Origin: Labia minor
Lineage: Eukaryota; Arthropoda; Insecta; Dermaptera; Spongiphoridae
Length of the DNA: 64,000 nucleotides
Assembly (NCBI GenBank): GCA_963082975.1
Contig: OY720345.1
Location: forward strand, 3,175,001 to 3,239,000
Direction: 5' to 3'
Shown: one piece after another, positions 33,063 to 45,554 of the stretch
Position numbering within the stretch: the stretch's first letter is position 1
Layout: every line of letters begins with the position of its first letter
Program-made: the position numbers and the translations under genes
Notes under the pieces: model-generated
What the model was told of the DNA's origin: nothing
The model's database searches: none
Seen by the model: the letters and a program-made list of their open reading frames with translations, nothing else

Positions 33063-34721
33063 TTTAAATTAATGCTAGAAATATTATAGATATATTTTAT
33101 TAATTTAAAGTTGTTTGGCCATTAACAGATAAATAAATTCTGTAATCTTATTCGGAAATGATGAGTAGATTGATCAACGACATCTATAATACTTGGAAAC
33201 AAATTGAAAATTCGACGATGCGAAAAAATACACTCTGGCAACGCTGTTGTTATTAATGTAATGTATATTTTAGGGACTCCCAAATAGAAAAATTCCCATC
33301 ATTTGAAATATAAAAATTTAAAAAACTACTCAAAATTTATGTAAAACTAGATTATTTCAGTTCTCTTTTTCATATATATCTCTCTTTTTCAATATTATTA
33401 ATTAAATTTTAAATTTATGATCTTAGAAATTTTTAATTCAAATTACTTTTCTTTTTAAGTGAAAAAAATAAAAATAAATCTAATCATTGTTTTTAGATTT
33501 CATAAATTACAAAAAAAATTTTAGAATTTTTATTTTGAATAAACTTATAAGTAGTATATTATAATATATATATATATATATATATTTATTACAATCGACA
33601 GATCCAATTTTAATTTATAGTAAAACATCATGTCCAACACTAAAAATTAAAACTATTTTGATTTTCCAGTTAAATAAAATTTTTAAAATATGCAGATAAA
33701 TTAAATACTTATTTGATTAAATTGAATAACATTTGCATGAGAAAACCCAATTAGACGCGTAAATTTCAATAAAAATATATAGTTTCATATATATAGGGTG
33801 CGTTTTTAAATTTATTTTTTATATTTTAGAATACTTACATTAAAAAATCCAAAAGTTAAGAATGTAGTAAAGTTTCAATTAAAGTAAATAAATAAAAAAA
33901 TAACATACAAAAAAAAGGATATTATATTAATCAAAATTAAATAAATTTTAATCTAACAAGTTGTATATGATTAAAATTGTTTAGTAATTGAAATTAAAAT
34001 ATCATATATATGCCATTTAAAAGCCACATTTAAAGAAACTGAGAAAATGAAGTTCACAGCTTGTAGAAAATTCAAGTTTATTGATTACTGAAAAATGTAT
34101 ATTGAATTGCAAATTAAGATTATCAAGTTCATTATTCAATTCATATGTTGCAGATTACCTTGCATTACATTACATTACTAGCAAAATTTTAAAGAGTTAA
34201 TCAGTTTGGCTTCTCGAGTGGTACACATATATATTGTATGGATTTTAAAAAAAAAATGCTTTTTAATGTACAAAATTAATATATAAGATGTATAGTTATT
34301 TAATAGGCGTTATTTTAAGAAACTAATATAAATTCTGTAATTTAATATTGTTATATAAAAATATAATGTATATATATATTGATTTATTATTAATCAAATT
34401 ATAATTATAAATATATATATAATATTGGAAAAATATTAAAAAAATAAACATTTCATTAATAATAAATCTTGAAAATTATATTATATTAGATCATTAAAAT
34501 TAAAAGAAAGTATTTTTAATCCAATGAAAAAATAAATCATATTTATTGTCAAATAACATTATTCGAATTTATTTAATGACTAATTTTAACAAAATAATAA
34601 AATTTCTTAGGTATATTTTAAAAATTAATAAAACATATTTCTATTTATGTATTCATTTATAAAAAATAATTAATTGTGGGTTTTTTCCAAGCTTTTTAAA
34701 TGGACCAAAATTTTTTTACTG
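33063..34721. other. nanos 5' flank and AT-rich spacer
   Basis: It lies between nanos (minus) and the end of the LITAF relic (minus). It contains an (AT)n tract at 33565-33585. No coding sequence; the first few hundred bases should include the nanos promoter but no clear TATA or initiator stands out. Confidence 0.45.
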
Positions 34722-35065
34722 ATATAATAGTCAAAAGTGCCAATAAAAGTTTGACAACTGGTACATTTATGTTAATAGATTTTTCATGTTTGTATACAAT
34801 AAAGAGAGCAATAGCATAGCTAACAGCTAAAACAGAGAAAGCAATTAATTTATAATATTAAATTATCAAATTAAATTTGAGCGAAAAAAAATCTATAAAA
34901 TAATATATACTTACTTACATAGATAGAAAATCTAATATTTGTTAATTTTTTAAGAAAATTTGAAATCTAACAAATAAGCATACAGAAAGCCAAAAGACAT
35001 ACTTTGGTTTTATATTCAGCATTCAGGATAGATGAGACGTGTTGAATTTTGGACCTATAATCCGG
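34722..35065 (-). pseudogene. LITAF pseudogene, last two exons
   Basis: Minus-strand sequence 34722-34835 aligns with the last exon of the gene at 35514-41556 (CTSCQTFIGTFDY against CPKCKTYIGTFDY) after the same acceptor CTGTTTTAG. It has several in-frame stops. 34985-35065 aligns with the preceding exon (TGAATATAAAACCAAAG is kept), but the zinc knuckle is lost. It is a tandem duplicate of the 3' end of the neighbouring gene. Confidence 0.75.
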
Positions 35066-35513
35066 ATAATGAATAAATATATATATATATTATATATTAA
35101 TATCATTAAAATAATTTTCCATTGTCAATGCTTTTTTTATATTTAATTTGCATTAAATATTCGCAGTAATAATCCAAAAGATATACTGACGCTAATGTGG
35201 TGTATAAATAAATTTTAACTTTTTTAACACTTGATCCGCAGATTGTGTTCAAGAAAATTCGTTACTCTGCTTTTTAGCAAAGTGTATATACTTAACTGTA
35301 TTTGTTAAAATTATTTCATATTAATAACATTAAAAAAATAACAGAAAATAAAACAACAATTACAAAATTATAGTTTTATTGATTTAAACTGATTTTTTGT
35401 TAGAATATATAATTAAAATTAATTGTTTGGATCATATTAATAGTACTTATATATATAAAAAATGATATATAAAAATGTATAATGAAGTAAAATATTTTTT
35501 TTGTATCCAATGA

Positions 35514-38500
35514 TTAATAATCAAAAGTGCCAATATAAGTTTTACATTTGGGGCATTTATGTTTAAAGATTTTGCATGATTGCATACAATAAGGACAGCA
35601 ACAGCATGGCCAGCACCTAAAACAGACAAAGCAATTAAATTTATTATAATTGTAAATCCATCAAATTCCCGTAAGAAAAAAAAAATTATAGAATTATATA
35701 TTTAATGTAGAAAAGATATATTTTTTTTAATTCTATAGGAAAATCTGAAATTTGTATTCTAAACTTCACAAATATACACTGCTGGACAAAAGTATTGCAT
35801 AAAATTTAAAAGTGTAATAAAATGTAATTTTAATTATAAAAACAATTTTTCACTTATTTATTTATTTTATATTTACTTATAATCATCGCAAATGAACTCT
35901 GACTAAAAGAAAAATAAGAGACTAAACATGAAACGAATTAAATTAAACAACTTCTTAATAAAACACTCATTATTCAGTTCTTCCTAATAATGTAATTTTC
36001 CTGCCCTACACAATTATTTTTAAAGTTCTATTTTAGTTTTATACTTTTAAAAATTAATATGGCCCGAAAGGGTAATTTTTCTGAAGAAACTGCTATTCGA
36101 GTGGGAACATTACGAGAGGAAGGTTTAAATCAAACGATTGCTCAGAGGCTAGGAATGAATCAATCCACTGTCTCCAGAATTTTAGCACGTCACAGGGAGA
36201 CTGGTAGCTACTCCCGACGCCCAGTAATGGGTAGCCCTAGAAGTACAAACCCAACAGATGAGAGATTTCTTCAGCTAAATGTTCTTCGAAACAGGTCTCT
36301 CACTAGTAATCAATTACGGCATTCTATCGCTATCGGACACTATAGGAAGTCGATTCAGGCTTCGTCCAGATTGCCCTAGCGCTCTCGCAGAGCTACGTCT
36401 AGCGGTTGTTGAAGAGTGGAATGGCATTTCTCAAGAGATCATTCAAAATCTTATTGTTTCCATGCCGAGGAGGGTTAAAGCGGTTATCAAAGCAAGAGGA
36501 GGTGACACTTAATATTGACCAAAAAAAATTAAGAATTTAAAAGTACAAGAACTTTTTTAATCGGTAATTCAAATTTACTATGTTTTTATGTTATTGAGCT
36601 TTTTTTTAATTTGTGTTAATAAACAATTTTGTACTAAATTCATTGTCTTTTTTCACCACTCTCCATAAACTAGAATTCTTTCACAACGAGTTCACAAAAA
36701 AAAAATATATAATAATAGATTTTAATTTCAAATTACAACATTTTTAAATTTTATGCAATACTTTTGTCCAGCAGTTTATATGTATCTAAAAGGGTGAGAA
36801 AAATTTTAAACTTACAAAAAAAAGCAGAGACAGAGGGCCCAAAGATGTGCTTTGGTTTTGTATTCAGTATTTACTTGAGTTTTAATCATTTCATGGCAAC
36901 CAGGGCAGTTAAGACGGGCTGGATCTGGACCTACATTCGGTAAACCATTACCACCTCCTCCTAGAATAAATTTATAAACAAGTTTATTCAAACATGTACA
37001 ATTAAATGAAATAGCACGTTTTCACTTTGAAAGAACATTCAAGTTGGGGGGGGGGGATGATTTGATTCGTTCGAATTGATAGGTTCATTGTAAGTTGCGG
37101 TCGATATTTTTAGTTATAAATTGAAATATATTCTTCATACTCATTTTTTGTAAAAGTTATTCATTTTATTTTATTTATTCTCTGATATCAGATGAGAACA
37201 TCAACTTTACTCTCAGAAGAGCTCAAGTTTCGAGAAAAATTTAGCACGTATTATTAGGAGATGAATGAATGAAAAAAATGTTGTTTCAAAATTTTCGTTC
37301 TGGCAATTATTTTTTTTATCTACGAGAGTCTCTAGAAAAACCATCGACCCATTTTAATAATAATGAATTGTTTATTCTTCATTTTATAAAAAATACAATA
37401 AATAGCTTTAAGCCTTAATCAATTTTAACCAGCGACATCCGATAACACAAAACTATTCAGTGTTTTTATTAATGGTCAAATCATGTGTTTATAAAATGTC
37501 AGCAATATATATATATATAAACAACTGGCTTTATTTTTATATTTCTTAAAATGACAAACAGGAATTATATATATGTTATCTCAAGTTTTTTCAACCAAGC
37601 ATTTTTAAATCCCTTACTATTTGTAATTTAAAACCAAATGATTAGATATTGGACGATTTTTTAAACATTCTTTTGACTTTAAAATTATTATTAAAATAAA
37701 ATAATAATAATAATAATCAAAATAAATTCAAAAATAATAACAAATAATTCATTTTAGAAATCATCTAAGTGAAGAGAGAAATAAAAAATTCAATTGAAAA
37801 ACAAAAATGAAAATTATAAAAGATAATATACAATATCAGTGGTACTGAATGGAGAACAATTAGAAACAAAAAAGTTTATAACAATACTCTCACCTTTCGT
37901 ATATATTTATTTAGATTGAGCTATTTTCATTATCCATTAATTACTAATTACATTTTAATATTACATTATTGAAATGTCTTACCTTGAATATTGAATATCT
38001 AAAACAAAGCAAGTGAAAAAGTTAATAATATATTAAATTAAACTTATTTATATATTTTATATACTAATACTAACCGGTTGATTAACTGGTTGCGAATTCA
38101 TATATATATTTCTATCATTTGGAAGAGCATTTGGTGGAGCAGAAGCTTGAACTAAAAGAATATTTTATTTTCTATTATTTAATAAAATTGTAAATGTTCA
38201 GTTCAGCGTGAACCATTTTTGGATATCGATGAAATTGTACCTGTAGATTTCTTTTTACTATCTCGCCAGAAGGTCCCCGAGTCATTTTCACTAAGGTTGA
38301 GAAAAATGTATGTATGTATGTATGTGTGTATGTATGTGTATGTGTATGTGTGTATAGACAAGATTACGCAAAAACGGTTTGAGCTAGAATAATGAAATTT
38401 GGAAAAGGGGCATTATTCAAAATTCGTAGTTTTCTATCAACTTTTGAGAAATGTAGCATATCAGGAAGAGGGTCATTACCTATCACGTTTTCATTTTATT

Positions 38501-41500
38501 TTTCCTCTAAACTGACCGTAAAAATAAAGATATATGTTTGATAGATTTTCAAATGATTAAAATTTGTATAAAACTGCTATATATAGAATTTCAGCTTGAT
38601 TGAATGGCTGAAAGTACCGGAATTATTTTTTTTAACACGGTGACTGTGCCATCACGACCCAACACGTGGCGTGGTGCCATCAACAAACAGCCAAACACGC
38701 GCTGGTTTAATAAATATTATTTATTAATTTTAATTTATAATTGAATTAATTAAATTTAATTTAAATATATTATATGTTAATTAATCCAATTCAAATTTGC
38801 GAGATAGTCAAGTGGAGACACATCAGAATTTTTAATTACATGTTTTTAAATATCCCCCCCCCCCCCGGGGAAAGTTTTAGATTCCGAGATAAAAATTATT
38901 AAAGTTTGACAGATAAACTAACTAGTTATGAACGTCCAAATAAGCAGCCATTTAGTAATGTTTTATTGACTAATTCATTAATTATTCACTTATTCACTAA
39001 TTTTCGGTTTTTTCCGATTCGGATATAGGAAAATTAAAAAAAATTAATTAAATAATTTAAAAAATAATATAAAAAAAAAAAACAGAAAATTTGTGAAGTC
39101 ATCTACTGGCCAAATGAATAAAACATGGTAGCTAAATTGAATGTCAATGGATTTATATGCAAATTTTAATAATTTTTATCTCGAAAACTATATGTGACAG
39201 AATTTACTAGTTTAATAGTCACTTGCAGTGGTGTATTGGGAGGGGAACGCGGAAGAACGACGTTCTCTAATCTTTTTTCAGAACCGGAACGCGTTCCAGT
39301 ACTTTTTCATGTCCCGACAACTCCCACTTAAATCTACTGTAAGAATTTCTTTTTTTTTTGTTCGTTAATATTTTGTATACTAGTAAGAAGAAAAATTAAA
39401 ACATATAGAAAAAAATAGTTTGCTAAAAATAGGACTTTTTTGCTCCCATTATGTGTTCCCTTGTTTCTTATTTTACCATGACATACTGGTCACTTGGAAT
39501 TTGGAATTAAGAAAGAAATCAACTGGTAAAAGTTTTATCCAAATCCCTGAAGCTTCTGTTTTTGTAAATAATTACCCCAAAATGGTCCACGATAAACTAC
39601 TCCAATTAATTTATTTAAAAGTAAAAAATAATAATAAACATACCTTGTTGCGGTGGTAATATTTCGTAAGGTGGAGGGTTTACTTTGCCAGATTGAAATT
39701 CTAAAAGATAGGCAATGAAATATGTTAATTATACAGATATTAATAAATAATGAAAACAAAACCATTTCAACCAAAGTGATAAAAAGGACATAACAAATAT
39801 TTTATTATTAATTTTGGTATATATACTATGGCCCCTACACCTCGCTGAATTTGATGAAACTTCGCCAGTTGATTCTTTGATTAATTCTAAGAAACTTTTT
39901 CCTTAGGCAATTCTTGGGGAAACTTCTAGTTTTCGAGATAAAAAGGATTAAAGATTGGATATAAATTAGATGGTTATGAATGTCGAAATGTGCAGCCATT
40001 AAGAAATGTTCATTGACTAATTCACTAATTATTCACATATTCACTAATTTTTGGTTTTTTTCTGTTCGGTTTGGATATAGGGAAATTATTTAATTAATTA
40101 ATTTTTTAATTTTTCTATATACAATCCGAACTGAAAAAACCGAAAATTAGCCGCGCACTCTGCTGGTCAAACTGATAAGAAATGGTAGCTAAATGGAATA
40201 TCAATGGATTTATATTTTCTTTAATCCTTTTTATCTCGAAAACTAGAAGTTTCCCCAAGAATTGCCTAAGAAAAAAGTTTCTTAGAATTAATCAAAGAAT
40301 CAACTGGCGAAGTTTCATCAAATTCTGCGAGGTGTAGGGGCCATAGTATATATATCATTATTAAAAAGAAATTATTGATGGTTAAATTTAATATGAATAA
40401 ATAAAAACATAAAAACTTATTTTCTATGAGTGTGAACTACTCTTTGGAAACGACCAATGTTTTCAGGGGTTAACAATATGATACATCGATGGATTTATAA
40501 TAAAATTTAAACTAATTTTGATTTTGATTTTATATACTCAGGATAACTCGGAATAAAAAGTAACGAATGTGAGAAAACATTAAAATATTTATTTGATTTT
40601 TCTAGTTAACTTGATAGTAACTAAATTCTGAATGTTTATAGTTGAAAGTTATAAGTATGATAAAATATGTATATTGTTAATTGAAAAATAACAAATGAAA
40701 TAGCAACCATCTAAAGCAGTGTTGCCACTTCGGTCGGTTTTAACAAATTAGGCATTTTGATATAAAAAATAAGTTGAAATCATATTGATTTATTATATCT
40801 ATTAATGATTTAAATCCAAAATAGTATTATATAAAATCATAATTTTAAAATATTTACATAAATTCATATTTTATATTTTATTTGGGTTATTTTTTCATAT
40901 AGTAAATTATTTGAGAAATTAATTTTTGACTGAAAGAAGATAGTATTGTATTAAGTGCTTGTAATAATAAAACTTAATTTGAATTTCAAAAAAATTATAA
41001 ATTTAAAAATTTTTTTTTTTCATTCGCTTCCTCTTTTTCCTATTCAAAGAAACAAAACATTAACTATGTTTTATGAAGGTCAAATTACCCTCAAATTGTC
41101 TTTGTTTATGCTGTTTAGGCGTTTAATTAATTTAAAATATTCACATATTTTAAAATTAAATTAACCATCAAATGAGTGTTAATCACTAATATCATTTATT
41201 ATATTTTAAAGACCATTTAATGACTTAAATCAATTTGAAAAGGTCTTTTGGATAAATAAATGTAATGACAATTAATTCCGAAGAATTCATTATATATCTA
41301 TTTTTAAAAGTTCTATAATTAATAAATATAGATACATTTATAAAATAGAATATATCAACTTATATTAAAATAAAATAAATAAATGTTATTACATTTTTTT
41401 AAATCAATGTTGCTTAATGATGAAAATAAATGATTTTATGGGAGAAATTGGTTTTAGTTTTTAATAATAAATAATCTATCAGGTTAAATGAAATATAGAT

Positions 41501-41556
41501 AAATATGTATATGTGTATTTAATAGATTAATAACGATGAACTTTACCTGAATCCAT
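35514..41556 (-). CDS. LITAF-domain protein, complete, 6 exons
   Basis: Exons on the minus strand: 41547-41556, 39644-39700, 38075-38151, 37983-37998, 36816-36960, 35514-35616. All borders are GT-AG and phases (1, 1, 0, 1, 2) agree, giving 135 residues. It begins MDSEFQSGKVNPPPYEIL, with PPPY at residues 12-15, the same position as in the gene at 18076. A Pro/Asn-rich linker follows, then the first zinc knuckle CPGCH (72-76), HLWALCLCFFL, the cysteine-rich membrane stretch CWPCCCCPYCMQSC and HKCPKC (121-126), ending TYIGTFDY. Exon 4 is a 16-base microexon coding IFNIQ. Four introns or flanks carry mobile elements: Tc1 (35776), family B (38256) and foldback MITEs (38870 and 39826). It faces nanos in the same orientation and is likely an endosomal/lysosomal protein like its paralogues. 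Confidence 0.88.
35776..36776 (+). mobile_element. Internally deleted Tc1-like transposon in LITAF intron 5
   Basis: The ends CACTGCTGGACAAAAGTATT and, inverted, AACTGCTGGACAAAAGTATT continue as inverted repeats for about 36 bp. TA flanks both sides (35774-35775 and 36777-36778), the Tc1/mariner target. It is 1001 bp, against roughly 1.6 kb for complete relatives. Confidence 0.9.
36059..36512 (+). pseudogene. Tc1 transposase lacking the catalytic core
   Basis: The N-terminal frame (36059 on) reads MARKGNFSEETAIRVGTL, AQRLGMNQSTVSRILARHRE and GSPRSTNPTDERFL: the two helix-turn-helix DNA-binding parts of a Tc1 transposase. After NQLRHSI the frame shifts, and the C-terminal end follows as RLAVVEEWNGISQEIIQNLI and SMPRRVKAVIKARGGDT. 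The residues in between, including the DDE catalytic triad, are deleted. It could still bind ends but not cut them. Confidence 0.85.
38256..38828 (-). mobile_element. Helentron-like family B, copy 4, in LITAF intron 2
   Basis: Plus-orientation start ACTATCTCGCCAGAAGG, internal (GTAT)n/(GT)n array at 38310-38355, and end GCGAGATAGTCAAGTGGAGA. It lies between exons 2 and 3 of the minus-strand LITAF gene. Confidence 0.6.
38870..39578. mobile_element. Foldback MITE copy with a nested insertion
   Basis: It shares ATTGACTAATTCATTAATTA and ATCAATGGATTTATAT-type core sequence with the copies at 31946 and 39826. Right of TATCTCGAAAACTA, about 290 unrelated bases (about 39195-39485, beginning GTGGTGTATTGGGAGG) interrupt the right arm, which resumes with AAGAAAGAAATCAACTGGTA. 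Its right edge abuts the splice donor side of exon 2 (39644). Confidence 0.55.
39826..40346. mobile_element. Foldback MITE, best preserved copy, TA-flanked
   Basis: Left end CTATGGCCCCTACACCTCGC and the exact inverse at the right end (CGAGGTGTAGGGGCCATAG) start arms of about 130 bp. TA lies on both sides (39824-39825 and 40347-40348). The core resembles the elements at 31946 and 38870, but the extreme termini differ, so the family has exchanged or lost ends. Confidence 0.75.
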
Positions 41557-42188
41557 TTTTCCAGTTGAATAAATAACAAAAATAAGTAAACCTTAAATGA
41601 AAAGATGTGTGTTGTGTTTGAGTTTATAAATATGTTGGACGCTCGAGAAGTGTTGTTGCAATGTGAAATTTGAAATGTGAATATGTTGAGCTGTTGAGTT
41701 TTTCCAATTGAAGTCGGTAGATCACCCCTCATGCCCCCTCCAATTTCTCCAACTTGATGAAGGAGAGAAAGGAATTATGTTTACTTTGTATTATACTTAT
41801 AATTCACAAACAATATTTAATAATGTATTATTAGTACACTTTAATTATTGTATATGTATATTTATCAAATTGAAATGTTATTTTTGAAATACTTTTTAAT
41901 TTAAATGAATTCGAATTGGAAAGAAAAATAAATATTTCTTTTTCTTGTGTCAAGTAAAGATTAACTAAAAATAAATTTTAAAATATATATTTTTATTAAA
42001 CAATCCTTTATTTTGAGATTTATTTTATAATAATAATAATTTATCTTTAGTAGCTTATCTCTTAAGAATTTTTAATTTTATTTTCATATAATAATTCAAT
42101 GTCGAATTTCATAAATTGGATTAATTAATAAAAATTAATATCAATTTATAAATAAACAAATTATAAATTGTTATTTAAAATTTATTTT
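41557..42188. other. 5' flank of the minus-strand LITAF gene
   Basis: It should contain the 5' UTR and promoter of the gene starting at 41556. A short less AT-rich patch lies at 41690-41760 (CACCCCTCATGCCCCCTCC). No TATA box is clear. Confidence 0.4.
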
Positions 42189-42490
42189 ATCTTATCTTAT
42201 TATACTAACAAAAATTGTATGAATATAGTATATTTGTATGTTTTGGAGATATTCAACGAACTTTTAGTTCGTTTATAAAATCTGTCTGTGTGTCTGTCGC
42301 CAAAAATTTTCGATTTTTTAAATTTTGATTTTGGATTCGAGTAGAGATTAAAAAGTGTAAAAGTAAAGTGGTGTTGGTTTTTTATAATTCGGTTGGGAAC
42401 ATGGTCAAATCGGCGGCGGTCCAAGTTGAAAATTTCCCATATATTATACTGTGACTACTGTAATTAGTGTTATTATAATGTAAAATTGTA
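42189..42490 (+). mobile_element. Helitron-like 5' end with fragment of the interior
   Basis: It begins TCTTATCTTATTATACTAAC, then GTCTGTGTGTCTGTC near 42280. It continues into GGGAACATGGTCAAATCGGC, which is inverted relative to the matching part of the element at 46640-47200. A rearranged remnant without coding capacity. Confidence 0.45.
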
Positions 42491-42494
42491 AAGA

Positions 42495-43123
42495 AATAAG
42501 TTGACCTGTGGCCAGGTCCGAACCGACCGACTGTTTGAAATAAATTAATTTCCAGCTACAGAAACAATTTCAAATAATTTTAATATATCTATTAATGTAA
42601 TAAAAAACAGATATGGATACATAAATAATAAATATAAACATTTTTAATTTTATTTTATTTATAATATATATGCAAGACCAGGCTGTGACGTCATGAATGG
42701 CTGGATGACGTCATATAATTTTAAATCAAGAAAAAACTAATAAATATGATTTTTCTCGAGGATAAAACCAATACAAAGTGCATGATTCGTGGTGATATAT
42801 AAAAAAATCTCCTTTGGTGTGAAAATAACCCTTTCCTTCCTATCGTCGATCGCTAATACTACCACTTCCGGTTTGCGGAATTGCACCAAAAGTTGATCAA
42901 TTCATCCCACTGATGCATTAAGTAAATATACCAAATTTCATCAAAATCGGTTGAGCCGTTCAGGCTGTACACATCTATACGGACGGACGGACGGACAGAC
43001 ATCATGCTAAAAATACTTTTTTCTGTTTAGAAAATGCATGATTCGTGGAGATATGTAAAAATCTCCACATGTGAAATTTGGTGTGAAAACAATACCTCCC
43101 TTACTATCGTCGGTCGGTAAAAA
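42495..43123 (-). mobile_element. Helentron-like family A, copy 3, uninterrupted
   Basis: On the minus strand it starts TTTTTACCGACCGACGATAG, has a (GTCC)n tract at 42978-43000 and ends with the GACCTG-GCCA-CAGGTC hairpin. It gives the uninterrupted reference for the copy split by the solo LTR at 14597. Confidence 0.7.
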
Positions 43124-43307
43124 TGTTTAGACATTATTGTAAACATTAAGAAAATGCCCGGGAACATTAAGAAAATTATTGGGAATTTAAAGATATTAAT
43201 TATTAATTAATTAATTGGAATTATTTATGCAATTTTGTGATAAATATGAATAAAAGTTCGTTGATAGTTGATGCTTCCTAGCATTCCCAGATGTTTTATC
43301 CTGCTAA

Positions 43308-44859
43308 GGGTACGTCCATAAATTACGTCACGCATTTTTCCTTTTTTTTACCCCCCCCTCCACCCTTAATACAATGTGCCACACCATGTTTGACCTCCCT
43401 TTAAAATTACGTCACAAATTTTTAACCCCCCCCCCCCAGTTCAAATATAATAAAACATTTCAATTTAATTTAATTCATTAATAACAATTACTTTATTATT
43501 ATTTTACCATAAACTTTAAAAAAAAAAACAGAAAATAAAATTTATTCAAATACAAATAAGCAAACTATTGCAATAAATGAAAAATTATTTAATTAATTTA
43601 AATTAATTCATTAATATCTAGCTATCTCTGTGGCTCTACGGAACTCGAAAGCTTTTGGCCCAGCAAGTGTCCCTATTCTGAGCCACAACCCTCCATCCCT
43701 ACCCTCTCCCATCCCTTCCTACATAATCCGCTCACCGCGACCTTGGTCTTCCAAGCGGGCGTTTCCCACTCGGTCTCCCCACCAATATATTTTTCGACAT
43801 TCTTTCCTCTCCCATTCTAGCCATGTGCGCAGCCTTCTCGATTTTATAATTCTAAAAATATCTAGAGATGCATAGAGGTCATGCAATTCCTCGTTATGCA
43901 GTTTTTATCCCCTTTGATAATAATTTTGTCGCGATAAGCCCCTTTACGGCATGATAACAGGCGTTTCAGGATTGTAACCTCGCTTTAAACTCTTCTCGAA
44001 TATTATTATTACAGAACCTAAGTATTTAAATTTTTCTTTTTCTTCAAATTCTATATTTTGTATGTTAAGATGTGTGTTGATACTATTCCTCTCTGTTACT
44101 AAATACTTTGTCTTAGCAATATTTATTTCCGCCCTACCTCTTTTCCTGCTTCGATTAATTTTTCTACGCTATCTTTAATTACATTTGCCGAATCTCCTAT
44201 TATATTTATAAGTCGTCTGCGTAACCTAATACTTGAATTCATTAAGAACATTTAATTTATTATTATTTTAAACTTTAAAAAAAAACACAAAATAATATTT
44301 ATTCAAATACAAATAAGCAAACTATTGCTTAAAATTAAAAATTATTTAAAATGTAATATTATATGATATGGCATTTGCGAGTAGCATACAATATAATGTC
44401 AACATGAAAAATAAATTTTTCTTTGTGTTTTTTTTTTCATTTCTTTCAATGTTTTTAAGTTTTTGTTTTTCAAGGCCAAAAAAGGATAATATTTAGTATT
44501 ATTGTTTCCAAATGCATAATTTTTGGCGTAAAAGATAATTTCTCAAATATGTATTTTATTCACCACGTTTTGTTAATGCCAAACACAACAGCTAGGTAGA
44601 GAAATGTAATTATATGTGACAGTTAAAAAATTGTGAAAATTGAAAGAAAAACTTTTTTTTTTAAATAAAATAAAATTAATGTTATTTTTTAATAAAAATG
44701 TAGCAATAATTTTAAAGTTTATTATTTGAAAAAAAAATCGAAAATATGTGACGTAACATTGCTGGAAACCCACCCCACCCCCTCATCACATGTCGTTACA
44801 TTCATTCGAATCCCCTCGCCCCCCCCCCTTATCTCTTGACGTAATTTATGGACGTACCC
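43308..44859. mobile_element. 1.55-kb DNA transposon with GGGTACGTCC inverted ends
   Basis: The left end GGGTACGTCCATAAATTACG and the right end, its inverse (CGTAATTTATGGACGTACCC), match over at least 22 bp. Runs of C follow just inside both ends (43350-43430 and 44770-44830), with a second ATTACGTCAC-type repeat. No transposase frame is seen; the interior is filled by a non-LTR relic. No target duplication could be identified. Confidence 0.7.
43640..44240 (-). pseudogene. Non-LTR reverse transcriptase relic inside the TIR element
   Basis: The minus-strand sequence parallels 11150-11830: remnants of AGHVARMGEE near 43815, the basic stretch before it, and the ERNSINTHLNIQNIEFEEKE-like segment near 44040-44100. 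Many stops. It is the same family as the relics carried by the Helitrons but here lies within different terminal repeats. Confidence 0.6.
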
Positions 44860-44945
44860 GAAGGATTTTTTAAAATTCAAACAAAAGATAATTTTTATAA
44901 AGAGAAATCGATCTCTATTGATGAAAAATCATCTTTGATAGTTTT

Positions 44946-45554
44946 TTACTATCTCGCCAGAGATAGTATTGCGATCACGAAAATTTTCGATGTTGAGATT
45001 TTGATGTTTTTATACGTTTTGAAGGTTCCTGAATCATTTTCACTAAGGTTGAGAAAAATGTCTGTGTGTGTGTATGTGTGTGTGTATGTATGTAGGCAAG
45101 ATTACGCAAAAACGGTTTGAGCTAGAATGATGAAATTTGGTACATGGGCATTATTCAAAATTCATAGTTTTCTATCAACTTTTGAGAAATGTAGCTCAAC
45201 CGGAAGAGGGTCATTACCTACAACGTTTTGATTTTTTTTCCTCTAAAGTGACCGTAAAAATAAAGATATATGTTTGATAATTTTTCACATGATTAATAAT
45301 TGTATAAAACTGCTATATATAGAATTTCAGCTTGATTGATTCGCTGAAATTACCAGAATTAATTTTTTAACACTGCAAATCTCACGCGCCAACACGTGAC
45401 GTGGTGCCATCAACAAAAAGCCAAACATGCGCTGGTTTAATATTTATTATTTATTATTTATAATTTATAATTAATTAAATTTAATTTAAATATAATATAT
45501 TATGTTATTTAATCCAATTCAAATTGCGAGATAGTCGAGTGGAGACACTCCAGC
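44946..45554 (-). mobile_element. Helentron-like family B, copy 5
   Basis: Complete copy. In plus orientation: hairpin TACTATCTC-GCCA-GAGATAGTA, (GT)n-rich tract at 45062-45092, AAAACGGTTTGAGCTAGAAT, and end GCGAGATAGTCGAGTGGAGA followed by CACTCCAGCT. It lies 86 bp beyond the right end of the 1.55-kb TIR element. Confidence 0.65.

Noticed and set aside
34722-35065. A further functional LITAF gene
   Set aside because: The exon alignments are clear, but several in-frame stops and the lost first zinc knuckle make it a pseudogene.
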